Positions 27,681-37,461 of a stretch of 64,000 nt of DNA are shown one piece after another. The stretch is from Rhizobium sp. Pop5 (GTDB taxonomy: Bacteria > Pseudomonadota > Alphaproteobacteria > Rhizobiales > Rhizobiaceae). Made by a program: the position numbers and the translations under genes. The stretch spans positions 2,790,001 through 2,854,000 of the forward strand of contig NZ_CP099399.1 in NCBI RefSeq assembly GCF_024721175.1, in the 5' to 3' direction. Positions within the stretch are counted from its first letter, which is position 1. Each line of letters starts with the position of its first letter. The notes below the pieces were generated by a model. The model was given only the letters and a program-made list of their open reading frames with translations, had not been told where the DNA came from and made no database searches.

Positions 27681-29378
27681 ATGACCAGCAAACTCGAACG
27701 TCTCATAGACCAGGGTGTGGGCCGAATCCCCGCCGATATCGTGCTGAAGGGCGGCAGCTTCTTCGATCTCGTCACCGGTGAGCTCGTACGCTCCGACATC
27801 GCCATCGGCGCCGACCGCATCGTCGGCACGTCGGGCGATTATGAGGGCGAGACCGAAATCGACATTTCGGGCCGGATCGTCGTGCCCGGCTTCATCGACA
27901 CGCACCTGCACATCGAATCCTCGCTCGTCACGCCGCATGAATTCGACCGCTGCGTCCTGCCCTACGGCGTCACCACCGCGATCTGCGATCCGCACGAAAT
28001 CGCCAATGTGCTTGGCAAGGAAGGTATCGAATTCTTCCTCGCTTCCGCGCTGGAAACGATCATGGACATCCGCGTCCAGCTCTCCTCCTGCGTACCGGCC
28101 ACACATCTCGAAACTGCGGGCGCAGACCTGCCGATCGAGAGCCTCCTGCCCTACCGCGACCATCCCAAGGTCATCGGCCTTGCCGAATTCATGAATTTTC
28201 CCGGGGTAATCCATAAGGATCCCGTCTGTATGGCAAAGCTCGACGCCTTTCAGGGCAGCCATATCGACGGTCACGCGCCGCTTCTCTCCGGCAACAACCT
28301 CAACGGCTATCTCGCAGCCGGAATCCGCACCGAGCATGAATGCACGACCGCGGCCGAAGCGCTGGAAAAGATCCGCAAGGGCATGCATATCCTCGTGCGC
28401 GAGGGCTCGGTCTCCAAGGATCTCGCAGCGCTGATCCCCATCATCACCGAGCGGCTTTCGCCTTACATCGCGCTCTGCACCGATGACCGCAATCCGCTCG
28501 ACATCGCCGAACAGGGCCATCTTGATCATATGATCCGCACGGCGATCGCCAACGGCGTCGAGCCTTTGGCGATCTACCGCGCCGCCTCGATCTCAGCCGC
28601 CCGTGCTTTTGGTCTGAGGGACCGCGGCCTCGTGGCGCCGGGATGGCGCGCCGATCTGGTGGTTCTCGACAGCCTGGAAAACTGCCGCGCCGAAATGGTC
28701 TTCTCGGCCGGCCGCCGCGTCACCGACACGCTCTTTGCCACGCGCAAGCCGGTTGCCCCGATCGGCCTCGACAGCGTCAAGGCCCGGCCCGTCAACGCCG
28801 CCCATTTCGGCGTGCCTGCCAGAGAGGGCGAAACATCCGTGATCGGCGTCATGCCGGGCAAGATCATCACCGAGCACCGCCGCTACCGCCTGCCCGTCAG
28901 AGGCAATGAAACGACGGTCGATCTCACCAAGGACATCATCAAGGTCGCCGTCATCGAACGCCACGGCAAGAACGGCAATCACGCCAACGGCTTCGTCCAG
29001 GGCTTCGGCCTGAAGAAAGGCGCGATCGCCTCCACCGTCGGTCATGACAGCCACAATATCTGCGTCGTCGGCGTCAGCGAGGACGACATGGCGCGCGCCG
29101 CAAACCGCCTCGGCGAGATCAAGGGCGGCTTCGTCGTCGTCGAAGACGGCAAGGTCACCGGCGAAATCGCCCTGCCCGTCGCCGGCCTGATGAGCCTCGA
29201 ACCCTACGAGACCGTCCGCGACACGCTGCACCATCTGCGCAAAGCCGCCTTCGCGCTCGGCGCCACGCTGGAGGAACCTTTCCTCCAGCTCGCCTTCCTG
29301 CCACTGCCTGTCATCCCGCACCTGAAGATTTCGGACAAGGGGATGGTGGACGTCGATCGCTTCGCGCTGATCAGCTGA
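27681..29378 (+). CDS. ade: Adenine deaminase
   Basis: Converts adenine to hypoxanthine plus ammonia in purine salvage and breakdown. 565 residues, the typical size of the Ade amidohydrolase type. Metal-binding motifs: DTHLHIESS (about 72-80), DPHEIAN (about 102-108), [15 protein letters not shown] and CTDDRNPLD. Upstream in-frame starts exist, but [12 protein letters not shown] fits the family N-terminus. It ends eight bases from the convergent alpha-glucosidase gene. Together with xdhAB further on it would feed purine oxidation, though the genes are 30 kb apart. Confidence 0.93.
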   Translation: MTSKLERLIDQGVGRIPADIVLKGGSFFDLVTGELVRSDIAIGADRIVGTSGDYEGETEIDISGRIVVPGFIDTHLHIESSLVTPHEFDRCVLPYGVTTAICDPHEIANVLGKEGIEFFLASALETIMDIRVQLSSCVPATHLETAGADLPIESLLPYRDHPKVIGLAEFMNFPGVIHKDPVCMAKLDAFQGSHIDGHAPLLSGNNLNGYLAAGIRTEHECTTAAEALEKIRKGMHILVREGSVSKDLAALIPIITERLSPYIALCTDDRNPLDIAEQGHLDHMIRTAIANGVEPLAIYRAASISAARAFGLRDRGLVAPGWRADLVVLDSLENCRAEMVFSAGRRVTDTLFATRKPVAPIGLDSVKARPVNAAHFGVPAREGETSVIGVMPGKIITEHRRYRLPVRGNETTVDLTKDIIKVAVIERHGKNGNHANGFVQGFGLKKGAIASTVGHDSHNICVVGVSEDDMARAANRLGEIKGGFVVVEDGKVTGEIALPVAGLMSLEPYETVRDTLHHLRKAAFALGATLEEPFLQLAFLPLPVIPHLKISDKGMVDVDRFALIS

Positions 29379-29386
29379 CGACCGAG

Positions 29387-31036
29387 TTAGCTGATCCGAG
29401 CGCAGAAGGCGTCAAGCGCGTCGAGTTGCACTGTCTTGATGCCGGCGACAGCTTTGAACCCGGGCATGGACAAAGGAGCGCCCAGCACCATGCCGGCAGG
29501 AAGTTGAAACTCCGCAGGCTCGCGCGTCAGGTTGAAGACGAAGAGCAGTTTTTCGCCGCCCTTTTCGCGGATGAAGGCGAGGAGGTCCTGGTTGGTGTCG
29601 ATGAACGTCATCTCGCCGTCGACAAGCGCCGGGTGGCTTTTCCGGAAGGCGAGCGTCCGGCGATAGTGATGCAGCACCGAACTGTCGCTGTTCTGCTGCG
29701 TATCGACGGAAAGTGCGGCCTGCTCATAGGGTACAGGCAGCCAGCTCTTTTCGGCCGAGGTAAAGCCGGCATGCGCCTTGCCGGCTTCCCAGGGCATCGG
29801 CGTGCGGCATCCGTCACGGCCCTTGAAGGCCGGCCAGAAGCGGATGCCGTAGGGATCGCGCAGATCCTCGAAGGCGAGTTCCGCCTCCGGCAGGCCGAGC
29901 TCCTCGCCCTGGTAGAGGCAGATCGAGCCGCGCAGCGCCGCCAGCACCGAGATCGCGAGCTTGGCGATGACAGGCCGCTCCTCCTCGCTCAGCGCGAAGC
30001 GGCTGACATGGCGCATGACGTCGTGATTGGAGAAGGCCCAGCAGACCCAGCCGTCGGTCACTGCTTTCTGGAAAGCCTCGACGCAACCGCGAATATGGGC
30101 GGCCGTGAAATCCGGTCCGAGCAGGTCGAACGTGTAGCACATATGCAGTTTGTCGTCGCCGCTCGTATAGGCGGCCACCGTCTTCAGCGAGCGCGCGCCA
30201 TCGCCGACCTCGCCGACGGTCGCGCGATCCTCATACCGATCGAGCAGTGCCCGGAAACGTTTGAGGAAGCCGATATTCTCCGGCTGCGTCTTGTCGTAGA
30301 GATGGTTCTGCATGCCGTAGGGGTTGGAGTCGGGCGCATCGAGGCCCCCGTCACTGGTATCGGGCTCGTGCGGCGGATTGCTTCTCAGCTGCTTGTCGCA
30401 GAAATAATAATTGACCGTATCCAGCCGGAAGCCGTCGACACCGCGGTCGAGCCAGAACTTCACGGTCTCCAGTACCGCGTCCTGCACTTCGCTGCTGTGG
30501 AAGTTGAGATCCGGCTGCGAGGTTAGGAAATTGTGCTGGTAATATTGCCGGCGCACGCCGTCCCATTCCCAGCCCGGCCCGCCGAAGATCGAGAGCCAGT
30601 TGTTCGGCGCCGTACCGTCGGGCTTCGGATCGGCCCAGACATACCAGTCCGCCTTCGGATTGGTGCGGCTCGCCCGGCTCTCGACGAACCAGGGGTGCCG
30701 GTCTGATGTGTGCGAGATCACCTGGTCGATGACGACCTTGATGCCGAGCCTGTGCGCTTCCGCCATCATCTCATCGAAATCGGCGAGCGTCCCGAAGATC
30801 GGGTCGACATCGCAATAGTCGGAAACGTCGTAGCCCATGTCGGCCATCGGCGACTTGAAGAAAGGTGAGAGCCAGATCGCGTCGACGCCGAGGCTGGCGA
30901 TATGCGGCAGCCGGCGGGTAATTCCCTTGAGATCACCGAGCCCGTCGCTGTTGGTGTCCTGAAACGAGCGCGGATAGACCTGATAGATCACTGCACCCCG
31001 CCACCAGTCCGCATTCCCGCCTGCCTGCAATGCCAT
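29387..31036 (-). CDS. aglA: Alpha-glucosidase (GH13)
   Basis: 549 residues. Cytosolic GH13 enzyme of the AglA/oligo-1,6-glucosidase group, hydrolysing sucrose, trehalose, maltose or related alpha-glucosides. N-terminal WWRGAVIYQVYPRSFQDTN; nucleophile Asp in DGFRLDTVNYYF (about 201-212); acid/base Glu in TVGEVGDG; transition-state Asp in FSNHDVMRH. The start at 31036 matches homologues; AGGAGA lies upstream. In S. meliloti aglA belongs to an aglEFGAK uptake cluster; here it stands alone next to opp genes. Confidence 0.87.
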   Translation of the reverse strand: MALQAGGNADWWRGAVIYQVYPRSFQDTNSDGLGDLKGITRRLPHIASLGVDAIWLSPFFKSPMADMGYDVSDYCDVDPIFGTLADFDEMMAEAHRLGIKVVIDQVISHTSDRHPWFVESRASRTNPKADWYVWADPKPDGTAPNNWLSIFGGPGWEWDGVRRQYYQHNFLTSQPDLNFHSSEVQDAVLETVKFWLDRGVDGFRLDTVNYYFCDKQLRSNPPHEPDTSDGGLDAPDSNPYGMQNHLYDKTQPENIGFLKRFRALLDRYEDRATVGEVGDGARSLKTVAAYTSGDDKLHMCYTFDLLGPDFTAAHIRGCVEAFQKAVTDGWVCWAFSNHDVMRHVSRFALSEEERPVIAKLAISVLAALRGSICLYQGEELGLPEAELAFEDLRDPYGIRFWPAFKGRDGCRTPMPWEAGKAHAGFTSAEKSWLPVPYEQAALSVDTQQNSDSSVLHHYRRTLAFRKSHPALVDGEMTFIDTNQDLLAFIREKGGEKLLFVFNLTREPAEFQLPAGMVLGAPLSMPGFKAVAGIKTVQLDALDAFCARIS

Positions 31037-31218
31037 CGGCCATGTCTCCTGCCCTATTCGCGCCCGCCACACTAAAGCGGATGCAACAAAAGACAACCAT
31101 GTGAAGCCGTCATGAATGGCCTGACAGGCGCCGCAACGTCTCGTCGCGAACCGGCAAGGGGGAGACGTATATAGGCTTGTCCACAACCCAGATCCACCCT
31201 CCGGATTTGGGGTTGCAA

Positions 31219-31233
31219 CGCAAAGCCTTTGCG
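31219..31233. promoter_or_regulatory. CGCAAAG palindrome upstream of opp
   Basis: CGCAAAG-C-CTTTGCG is a perfect 15-bp palindrome in the 285-base gap between aglA and oppA. The half-site GGCGCAAAGCC recurs about 75 bases nearer oppA. It is a candidate operator for oppA or aglA; no regulator can be named. Confidence 0.35.
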
Positions 31234-31321
31234 ATAAGGTGCGCGCTGACCTGCACGTAAAAGGTCAAACTCGGGAACAAATGTCTAATAAAGGCGCAAA
31301 GCCTAGAAAGGTGGACCCACC

Positions 31322-32902
31322 ATGAACCAATTCACGAAAAAATTTCTTGCCTCTGCGATGCTTGGCACATTGCTGGCTTTTTCGGCGCACGCGGCCACGC
31401 TCAACATTCATAATGGTGGCGACCCGCAGTCGCTCGATCCGCAGAAACTTTCAGGCGACTGGGAGAATCGTATCGCCGGTGACATTTTCGAAGGCCTCGT
31501 CACCGAGGACGCCAAGGACAACCCGGTCCCCGGCCAGGCCGAAAGCTGGACCATTTCGCCGGATGGCAAGGTCTATACCTTCAAGCTTCGTGACGGCATC
31601 AAGTGGTCCGATGGCCAGCCGGTAACGGCAGGAGACTTCGTCTTCGCCTTCCAGCGCCTCGTCGACCCGAAGAACGCCGCCGACTATGCCTATCTGCAGT
31701 TCACCATCAAGAACGCCGAAAAGATCAACAAGGGCGAGATCACCGACTTCAACCAGCTCGGCGTCAAGGCGATCGACGACAAGACGCTCGAAATCACCCT
31801 TGAGAACCCGACACCCTATTTCCTCAATGCCCTGATGCATTACACGGCCTATCCGCTGCCGAAGCATGTCGTCGAAGCGAAGGGCCAGGATTGGGTCAAG
31901 ATCGGCAATATCGTCACCAACGGCCCCTATAAGCCGGTCGAGTGGGTTCCGGGCTCGCATGTTACGACTGTCAAGAACGATCAGTGGTACGGCACCAAGG
32001 ATCTGAAGATCGACGGCGCCAAGTTCTTCGTGCTGGAAGATCAGGAAGCGGCACTGAAACGTTACCGCGCCGGTGAATTCGATATCATGACCGACTTCCC
32101 GACCGACCAGTACGAGTGGATGAAGAAGAACCTGCCGGGCCAGGCGCATGTCGCCCCCTTCTCCGGCCTTTATTATTATGTCGTCAACTCGCAGAAGCCG
32201 CCCTTCAGCGACAAGCGCGTCCGCCAGGCTCTCTCGATGGCGATCAACCGCGAAGTGATCGGTCCGCAGATCCTCGGCACCGGCGAATTGCCGGCCTATT
32301 CCTGGGTTCCGCCGGGCACGGCGAATTACGGCGAACCGGCCTATGTCAGCTGGAAGGACCTGCCCTATAAGGATAAGGTCGCAGAGGCCAAGAAGCTTCT
32401 GGCAGAAGCCGGCTTCGGACCGGACAAGCCGCTCCACGCCGTCCTCAGCTACAACACCAACGACAACCATAAGCGCATCGCCGTCGCGATCGCGTCCATG
32501 TGGAAGCCGCTCGGCGTCGATGTCGAACTCGTCAATGCCGAAACCAAGGTGCATTACGACCAGATGCAGCGCGGCCAGGTGGAGATCGGCCGCGCCGGCT
32601 GGCTCGCCGACTACAACGACCCGGACAACTTCCTGAACCTGCTCGTCACAGGTGTGCAGATGAATTACGGCCGCTGGTCCAATCCTGATTACGACAAGAT
32701 GATCAAGGAAGGCAACGCCGAGACGGACCTCAAGAAGCGCGCCGAAATCTTCAAGAAGGCCGAGCAGCTTGCGCTGGATGAATCCGCCGCCCTGCCGATC
32801 TACTATTATGTCTCGAAGAATGTCGTTTCGCCGAAGATCGAAGGCTTCGTCGATAACATTCAGGACATCCACCGCACCCGCTGGCTGTCGATGAAAGAGT
32901 AA
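31322..32902 (+). CDS. oppA: Oligopeptide ABC transporter, binding protein
   Basis: 526 residues with signal peptide about 1-24 (SAHAATL), then an SBP family 5 fold; NIHNGGDPQSLDPQKLSGDW and the long open reading are typical of OppA/MppA. It delivers oligopeptides to OppBCDF. AAAGGTGG precedes the ATG. A strong hairpin at 32910-32940 separates it from oppB and probably keeps OppA in excess. Confidence 0.93.
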   Translation: MNQFTKKFLASAMLGTLLAFSAHAATLNIHNGGDPQSLDPQKLSGDWENRIAGDIFEGLVTEDAKDNPVPGQAESWTISPDGKVYTFKLRDGIKWSDGQPVTAGDFVFAFQRLVDPKNAADYAYLQFTIKNAEKINKGEITDFNQLGVKAIDDKTLEITLENPTPYFLNALMHYTAYPLPKHVVEAKGQDWVKIGNIVTNGPYKPVEWVPGSHVTTVKNDQWYGTKDLKIDGAKFFVLEDQEAALKRYRAGEFDIMTDFPTDQYEWMKKNLPGQAHVAPFSGLYYYVVNSQKPPFSDKRVRQALSMAINREVIGPQILGTGELPAYSWVPPGTANYGEPAYVSWKDLPYKDKVAEAKKLLAEAGFGPDKPLHAVLSYNTNDNHKRIAVAIASMWKPLGVDVELVNAETKVHYDQMQRGQVEIGRAGWLADYNDPDNFLNLLVTGVQMNYGRWSNPDYDKMIKEGNAETDLKKRAEIFKKAEQLALDESAALPIYYYVSKNVVSPKIEGFVDNIQDIHRTRWLSMKE

Positions 32903-32909
32903 GGGAAAA

Positions 32910-32940
32910 CGGTCCTTTCCGCGCGTAGCGGAAAGGACCG
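32910..32940 (+). terminator. Intercistronic hairpin oppA-oppB
   Basis: CGGTCCTTTCCGC and GCGGAAAGGACCG, a perfect 13-bp stem with a five-base loop and no U-run. More likely an mRNA-stabilising 3' structure for the oppA message than a full terminator. Confidence 0.75.
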
Positions 32941-32950
32941 GCCCACGACC

Positions 32951-33874
32951 ATGATCAAATACGCCCTCCGTCGCCTTCTGTCGACGATCCCCGTCATGTG
33001 GATCGCCGTAACAGCCTCGTTTTTTGTTTTGCGCCTTGCCCCCGGCGGCCCTTTCGATGGCGAAAGGCCATTGCCGCCGGTCATCCTCAAAAACCTCGCT
33101 AGCCACTACAATCTGGATAAGCCGCTGATCCAGCAGTACCTGATCTATGTCGGCGATCTGCTCAGGGGCGATCTCGGCCCGTCCTTCGCCAGCGAGGACT
33201 TCACCGTCGCCCAGCAGATCATGATCGGCCTGCCCTATACCTTCACCATCGGCACGGCCGCCTTCCTGATTGCCATCATCGTCGGCGTGGCCGTCGGCTG
33301 TCTTGGCGCCCTCTATCAGAACAAGGCGCCGGATTATATTCTGGGCGCGCTCATCCTGGTCGGCGTCGTGCTGCCGAACTTCTTGATCGCGCCGATCCTG
33401 CAATTGATCTTCGGCATCCATCTCGCCTGGTTTCCGGTCGGCGGCTGGGGTGACGGCTCGATCAAATACCTCATTCTGCCGATCGTCGTTCTGGCCTTGC
33501 CGCATGCCGGTCGCATCTCGCGCATCACCCGCGGCTCGATGATCGAGGTGATGAACCAGAACTTCATCCGCACCGCCAAGGCCAAGGGCATCGGCCCGCG
33601 CCTGACGGTCATGCGCCACGCGCTGAAGCCTGCGCTGATGCCTGTTGTTTCCTATCTGGGTCCGGCGGCAAGCTACCTTCTCACCGGCTCGCTGGTTGTC
33701 GAAAGCATCTTCGGATTGCCCGGCATCGGCCGCTACTTCGTCAACGCGGCGCTGAACCGCGATTACGGCATGGTTCTCGGCACGGTCATCTTCTACATGG
33801 TGCTGATCGTCTTCCTGAACCTTCTGGTCGATATCGCCTATGCCTGGCTGGACCCGAAAGTGAGAAACCGATGA
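32951..33874 (+). CDS. oppB: Oligopeptide ABC transporter, permease
   Basis: 307 residues; six hydrophobic segments, the first at about 8-30. The EAA-type coupling loop is near NFIRTAKAKGIGPRLTVMRHALKP (about 205-228). Typical DppB/OppB permease. Its end overlaps oppC by ATGA. Confidence 0.95.
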   Translation: MIKYALRRLLSTIPVMWIAVTASFFVLRLAPGGPFDGERPLPPVILKNLASHYNLDKPLIQQYLIYVGDLLRGDLGPSFASEDFTVAQQIMIGLPYTFTIGTAAFLIAIIVGVAVGCLGALYQNKAPDYILGALILVGVVLPNFLIAPILQLIFGIHLAWFPVGGWGDGSIKYLILPIVVLALPHAGRISRITRGSMIEVMNQNFIRTAKAKGIGPRLTVMRHALKPALMPVVSYLGPAASYLLTGSLVVESIFGLPGIGRYFVNAALNRDYGMVLGTVIFYMVLIVFLNLLVDIAYAWLDPKVRNR

Positions 33875-34788
33875 TCCTCAATCCCGCAAAACGCGAGCTT
33901 CTTGCCCAGGAGCTTCTGGAGGCGGAAGGTCTCGCGCCCGAAGGCCGTTCGCTCACCAAGGATGCGCTGCGCCGCCTCGGGCGCAACAAGGCGGCCGTGC
34001 TCTCGATCGCCGTCCTGGGCCTCTTGATCCTCGCCGCCTTCCTCGGCCCGTGGTTCATTCCCTTCAACTACGAGGACCCGGATTGGGCGGCTTTCCGCAT
34101 CCCGCCCTCAATCGAGACCGGCCATTATTTCGGCACCGACCCGAATGGCCGCGATCTTCTCGCACGCGTCCTCTACGGCACCCGCGTCTCGCTTGCCGTG
34201 GCGCTGACGGCGACCGTCGTCTCCGTCGTCATCGGCGTGCTCTATGGGGCGATCTCCGGCTATATCGGCGGCAGGCTGGATGCGATCATGATGCGTTTCG
34301 TCGATATCATGTACGCGCTTCCCTACATCCTCTTCGTCATCCTGCTGATGGTGATCTTCGGCCGCAACGTCTACCTGCTCTTTGCCGCGATCGGCGCGCT
34401 GGAGTGGCTGACAATGGCCCGTATCGTGCGCGGCCAGACGCTCTCGATCAAACACCGGGAATTCATCGAGGCGGCGCGCGCATCCGGGCAGCGGCCGTTC
34501 AAGATCATCGTCAAGCACATCATTCCGAACCTCGTCGGCCCCGTCGTCATCTTCGCGGCGCTGACCGTGCCTGAAATCATCGCAACGGAAAGCTTCCTCT
34601 CCTATCTCGGCTTCGGCGTGCAGGAACCGCTGACCTCGCTCGGCACGCTGATCGCCGAGGGAACCGACGCCATGGAAAGCATGCCCTGGCTGCTGATCTT
34701 CCCGGCAAGTTTCCTCGTCGCCCTGCTGCTCAGCCTGCTCTTCATCGGCGACGGCCTGCGCGACGCGTTCGACCCGAAGGATCGATAG
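33871..34788 (+). CDS. oppC: Oligopeptide ABC transporter, permease
   Basis: 305 residues. Longer cytoplasmic N-terminus (about 1-40) than OppB, then six membrane segments; coupling loop at about FIEAARASGQRPFKIIVKHIIPN. Contains the DppC/OppC signature YFGTDPNGRDLLARVLYGTR (about 89-108). Two bases separate its stop from the oppD start. Confidence 0.95.
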   Translation: MILNPAKRELLAQELLEAEGLAPEGRSLTKDALRRLGRNKAAVLSIAVLGLLILAAFLGPWFIPFNYEDPDWAAFRIPPSIETGHYFGTDPNGRDLLARVLYGTRVSLAVALTATVVSVVIGVLYGAISGYIGGRLDAIMMRFVDIMYALPYILFVILLMVIFGRNVYLLFAAIGALEWLTMARIVRGQTLSIKHREFIEAARASGQRPFKIIVKHIIPNLVGPVVIFAALTVPEIIATESFLSYLGFGVQEPLTSLGTLIAEGTDAMESMPWLLIFPASFLVALLLSLLFIGDGLRDAFDPKDR

Positions 34789-34789
34789 A

Positions 34790-35791
34790 ATGCCTCAGGA
34801 AAAAGACATCCTCCTCGAACTCGAGAATTACTCGATCACTTTCGCCACGCCCGACGGCGAGGTGAAGGCGGTCTCGAACATGAACCTCACCGTCCGGCGC
34901 GGCGAGCGCATCGCCATCGTCGGCGAGTCCGGCTCCGGCAAGAGCCAGACCTTCCTCGGCATCATGGGCCTGCTCGCCAAGAACGGCAGGACGACGGGAC
35001 AGGCGCGGCTTGAAGGCAAGGACGTGCTGTCGCTGAAACCGCGCGAACTCGACCAGATCCGCGGCAAGGACATGGCCATGGTCTTTCAGGACCCGATGAC
35101 CGCCCTGAACCCGTCTCTGAAGATTTCCCGGCAGTTGACGGAACAGCTGGAGGTTCACCGCGGTCTGACGGCGCGGGCCGCATCTGCCGCCGCCCTCGAC
35201 ATGCTGAAGCGCGTCGGCATCCCCGACCCGACGCGACGCTTCCATCTCTATCCGCACGAACTGTCAGGCGGCATGCGCCAGCGCATCGTCATCGCCATGG
35301 CGCTGCTGACGAAGCCGAAGCTCCTGATCGCCGACGAGCCGACGACCGCCCTCGATGTCACCATCCAGGCGCAGATCCTCGATCTCTTCAACGATCTGAC
35401 GGCGGAGATGAACACGGCGCTCATCATGATCACCCATGATCTTGGCGTCGTCGCCGGCCTCGCCGACCGCGTCGCCGTCATGTATGCCGGCCGCATCGTC
35501 GAGGAGGCGCCCGTCGACGAGCTCTTCGACAATCCGGCCCATCCTTATACGGCGGCATTGCATGCCTCGATCCCGCGCCCGGACCAGGATGTCGACGACC
35601 TTGTCGTCATTCCCGGCCGTCCGCCGAACCTGCAGCATCTGCCGAAGGGCTGCAATTTCTCGCCGCGCTGTTCGCAAGTGCAGAACGATTGCATCGACCG
35701 TCCGCCCTCCCTCGAAACGCTGGCGCCGCGCCATTGTGCGGCCTGCTACCATCCGTTCCCCCGTCGCGAGGAGTTGCTGAACCATGGCTGA
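34790..35791 (+). CDS. oppD: Oligopeptide ABC transporter, ATPase
   Basis: 333 residues. Walker A GESGSGKSQ (about 44-52; Gln in place of the usual T after the Ser), signature LSGGMRQR, Walker B LLIADEPTTALD. The C-terminal oligopeptide extension has Cys residues (NFSPRCSQVQNDC, later HCAACYHP) of the kind that bind an iron-sulphur cluster in some homologues. It overlaps oppF by eight bases. Confidence 0.94.
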   Translation: MPQEKDILLELENYSITFATPDGEVKAVSNMNLTVRRGERIAIVGESGSGKSQTFLGIMGLLAKNGRTTGQARLEGKDVLSLKPRELDQIRGKDMAMVFQDPMTALNPSLKISRQLTEQLEVHRGLTARAASAAALDMLKRVGIPDPTRRFHLYPHELSGGMRQRIVIAMALLTKPKLLIADEPTTALDVTIQAQILDLFNDLTAEMNTALIMITHDLGVVAGLADRVAVMYAGRIVEEAPVDELFDNPAHPYTAALHASIPRPDQDVDDLVVIPGRPPNLQHLPKGCNFSPRCSQVQNDCIDRPPSLETLAPRHCAACYHPFPRREELLNHG

Positions 35792-36770
35792 TCGATCGCT
35801 ACTGAGGGTCGAGAACCTGACGACCCAGTTCGAACTGCCGGCAAAAGGCCTCTTCAAGCCGCCGGTTTTCCTCACCGCCGTCAACAATGTCAGCTTCGAT
35901 CTCGCCGAAGGCCGCACGCTCGGCATCGTCGGCGAATCTGGCTGCGGCAAATCCACGCTCGGCCGCTCCATCCTGCGCCTCCTGAAATCGCAGAAAGGCC
36001 GCATCCTCTGGCAGGGCCGCAATCTTCTCGACCTCACGGACGAGGAAATGCGCGCCGCGCGCCGCGACATGCAGATCATCTTCCAGGATCCGATCGCTTC
36101 ACTCGACCCGCGCATGACGGTCGGCGACATCATCGCCGAGCCCCTCACCGTCTTCGAGCCCAAGCTTTCGAAGGCCGCGCGCACCCAGCGCGTGCGCGAG
36201 ATCATGAGTGCCGTCGGCCTCGTGCCGGAGATGATCAACCGCTATCCGCACGAATTCTCGGGCGGCCAGGCGCAGCGCATCGGTATTGCCCGCGCCGTCG
36301 TCACCAAGCCGAAGCTCATCGTCTGCGACGAACCGGTTTCGGCGCTCGACGTCTCGATCCAGGGGCAGGTGATCACGCTCCTGCGCAAGCTGCGCAAGGA
36401 ATTCGGCCTGACGCTGATCTTCATCAGCCACGACCTCTCGGTCGTGCGCCTGATCTCGGACGACGTGCTGGTGCTCTATCTCGGCCGCGTGGTTGAATCA
36501 GGCGACTGTGCCACCGTCTTCGATCATCCGGCTCACCCCTATACGCAGGCGCTGTTTTCCGCAGCACCGATTCCGGATCCGAAGCTCGCGCGGCTGCGCA
36601 CCCGCATCCGTCTGCAGGGCGATCCGCCCTCGCCGCTCAATCCACCGAAAGGCTGCGTCTTCTCGCCGCGCTGCTGGAAAGCGACCGACATCTGTCGCAC
36701 TGAAATGCCGCCGACCGAAGAAGTCCGCCTCGGCCAGAAGGCCGCCTGCTATCATATGGACAGGCCGTGA
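35784..36770 (+). CDS. oppF: Oligopeptide ABC transporter, ATPase
   Basis: 328 residues. Walker A GESGCGKST (about 50-58), signature FSGGQAQR, Walker B LIVCDEPVSALD. C-terminal extension with CVFSPRCWKATDIC and a final CYHM, the same Cys-rich pattern as OppD. Last gene of the operon; followed by a hairpin. Confidence 0.94.
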   Translation: MADRSLLRVENLTTQFELPAKGLFKPPVFLTAVNNVSFDLAEGRTLGIVGESGCGKSTLGRSILRLLKSQKGRILWQGRNLLDLTDEEMRAARRDMQIIFQDPIASLDPRMTVGDIIAEPLTVFEPKLSKAARTQRVREIMSAVGLVPEMINRYPHEFSGGQAQRIGIARAVVTKPKLIVCDEPVSALDVSIQGQVITLLRKLRKEFGLTLIFISHDLSVVRLISDDVLVLYLGRVVESGDCATVFDHPAHPYTQALFSAAPIPDPKLARLRTRIRLQGDPPSPLNPPKGCVFSPRCWKATDICRTEMPPTEEVRLGQKAACYHMDRP

Positions 36771-36776
36771 ATGGAA

Positions 36777-36801
36777 CGAAGGCCGCCTGAAGTGGCCTTC
36801 G
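36777..36801 (+). terminator. Terminator-like hairpin after oppF
   Basis: CGAAGGCC and GGCCTTCG pair (8 bp, nine-base loop), followed by CCCTTTCC; a weak U-run. Confidence 0.55.
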
Positions 36802-36947
36802 CCCTTTCCGAACATTTGCCTGTTCATCGCCAGGACCAAGTGTTCCGAAAACAGACTTATCTCGGAATCTATAGTCTATGATAACGAAGATTTAGCTGCG
36901 GATATGCTATCGCGTTCGGGCCTAATCATGGGCCAGGGGAACGATAC

Positions 36948-37289
36948 ATGAAATCGAAACTATCTGGATTGATCGCGCTGGCAGCCGCGATCGTCGCCTG
37001 CTCAGCCGTATCATCGCATGCCGAAGATCTGAAGTTCCAGCTCACCAACGGCACCAATTCCGTCCTGACACGCTTCTACAGCTCGCCGACGGGCGTCAAC
37101 AGCTGGGAAGAAGACGTCTTCGGCGAAAACGTTCTCAATCCGGGTGAGACCGTGAACATCACCATCGCCGATGGCCGCACCGTCTGCAAATATGACATGC
37201 GCTTCGAATTCGACGAAAACTCGGATCTCGACACCACCGAAGACACGCAGGACCTTTGCGAACTCGGCAGCTATACCATCCACGAATAA
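36948..37289 (+). CDS. Small secreted protein of unknown function
   Basis: 113 residues. Signal peptide about 1-25 (SSHAED), mature part about 88 residues, acidic, with two Cys (CKYDM and DLCEL) that could form one disulphide. Motifs FQLTNGTNSVLTRFYSSPTG and LNPGETVNITIADGRTVCKY suggest a small beta-sandwich. I have seen similar rhizobial proteins, sometimes mislabelled as argininosuccinate lyase, but know no function. Single gene with a terminator downstream. Confidence 0.78.
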   Translation: MKSKLSGLIALAAAIVACSAVSSHAEDLKFQLTNGTNSVLTRFYSSPTGVNSWEEDVFGENVLNPGETVNITIADGRTVCKYDMRFEFDENSDLDTTEDTQDLCELGSYTIHE

Positions 37290-37303
37290 CCATCCGTCGC
37301 CTG

Positions 37304-37338
37304 CGCCTCCTTCGCTTCGTCCGTGGAGGCGGGCTTTT
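37304..37338 (+). terminator. Terminator after the small secreted protein
   Basis: CGCCTCC (37304-37310) pairs with GGAGGCG (37325-37331), followed by GGCTTTTC. Confidence 0.6.
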
Positions 37339-37461
37339 CATTCCTCGTAAGATCGGATCGGCGCTTGTCACTCCGCCCGGCTCCGCGTATCAGCGGATGA
37401 AACGTCAATCAAACGATGGAGCTGCCTGTTGAATCAGCGGCGCTCATGACGGGAGGACAAG

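Noticed and set aside
31451..33619. 722-codon minus-strand open frame
   Set aside because: Antisense to oppA and oppB, which are both clearly real.
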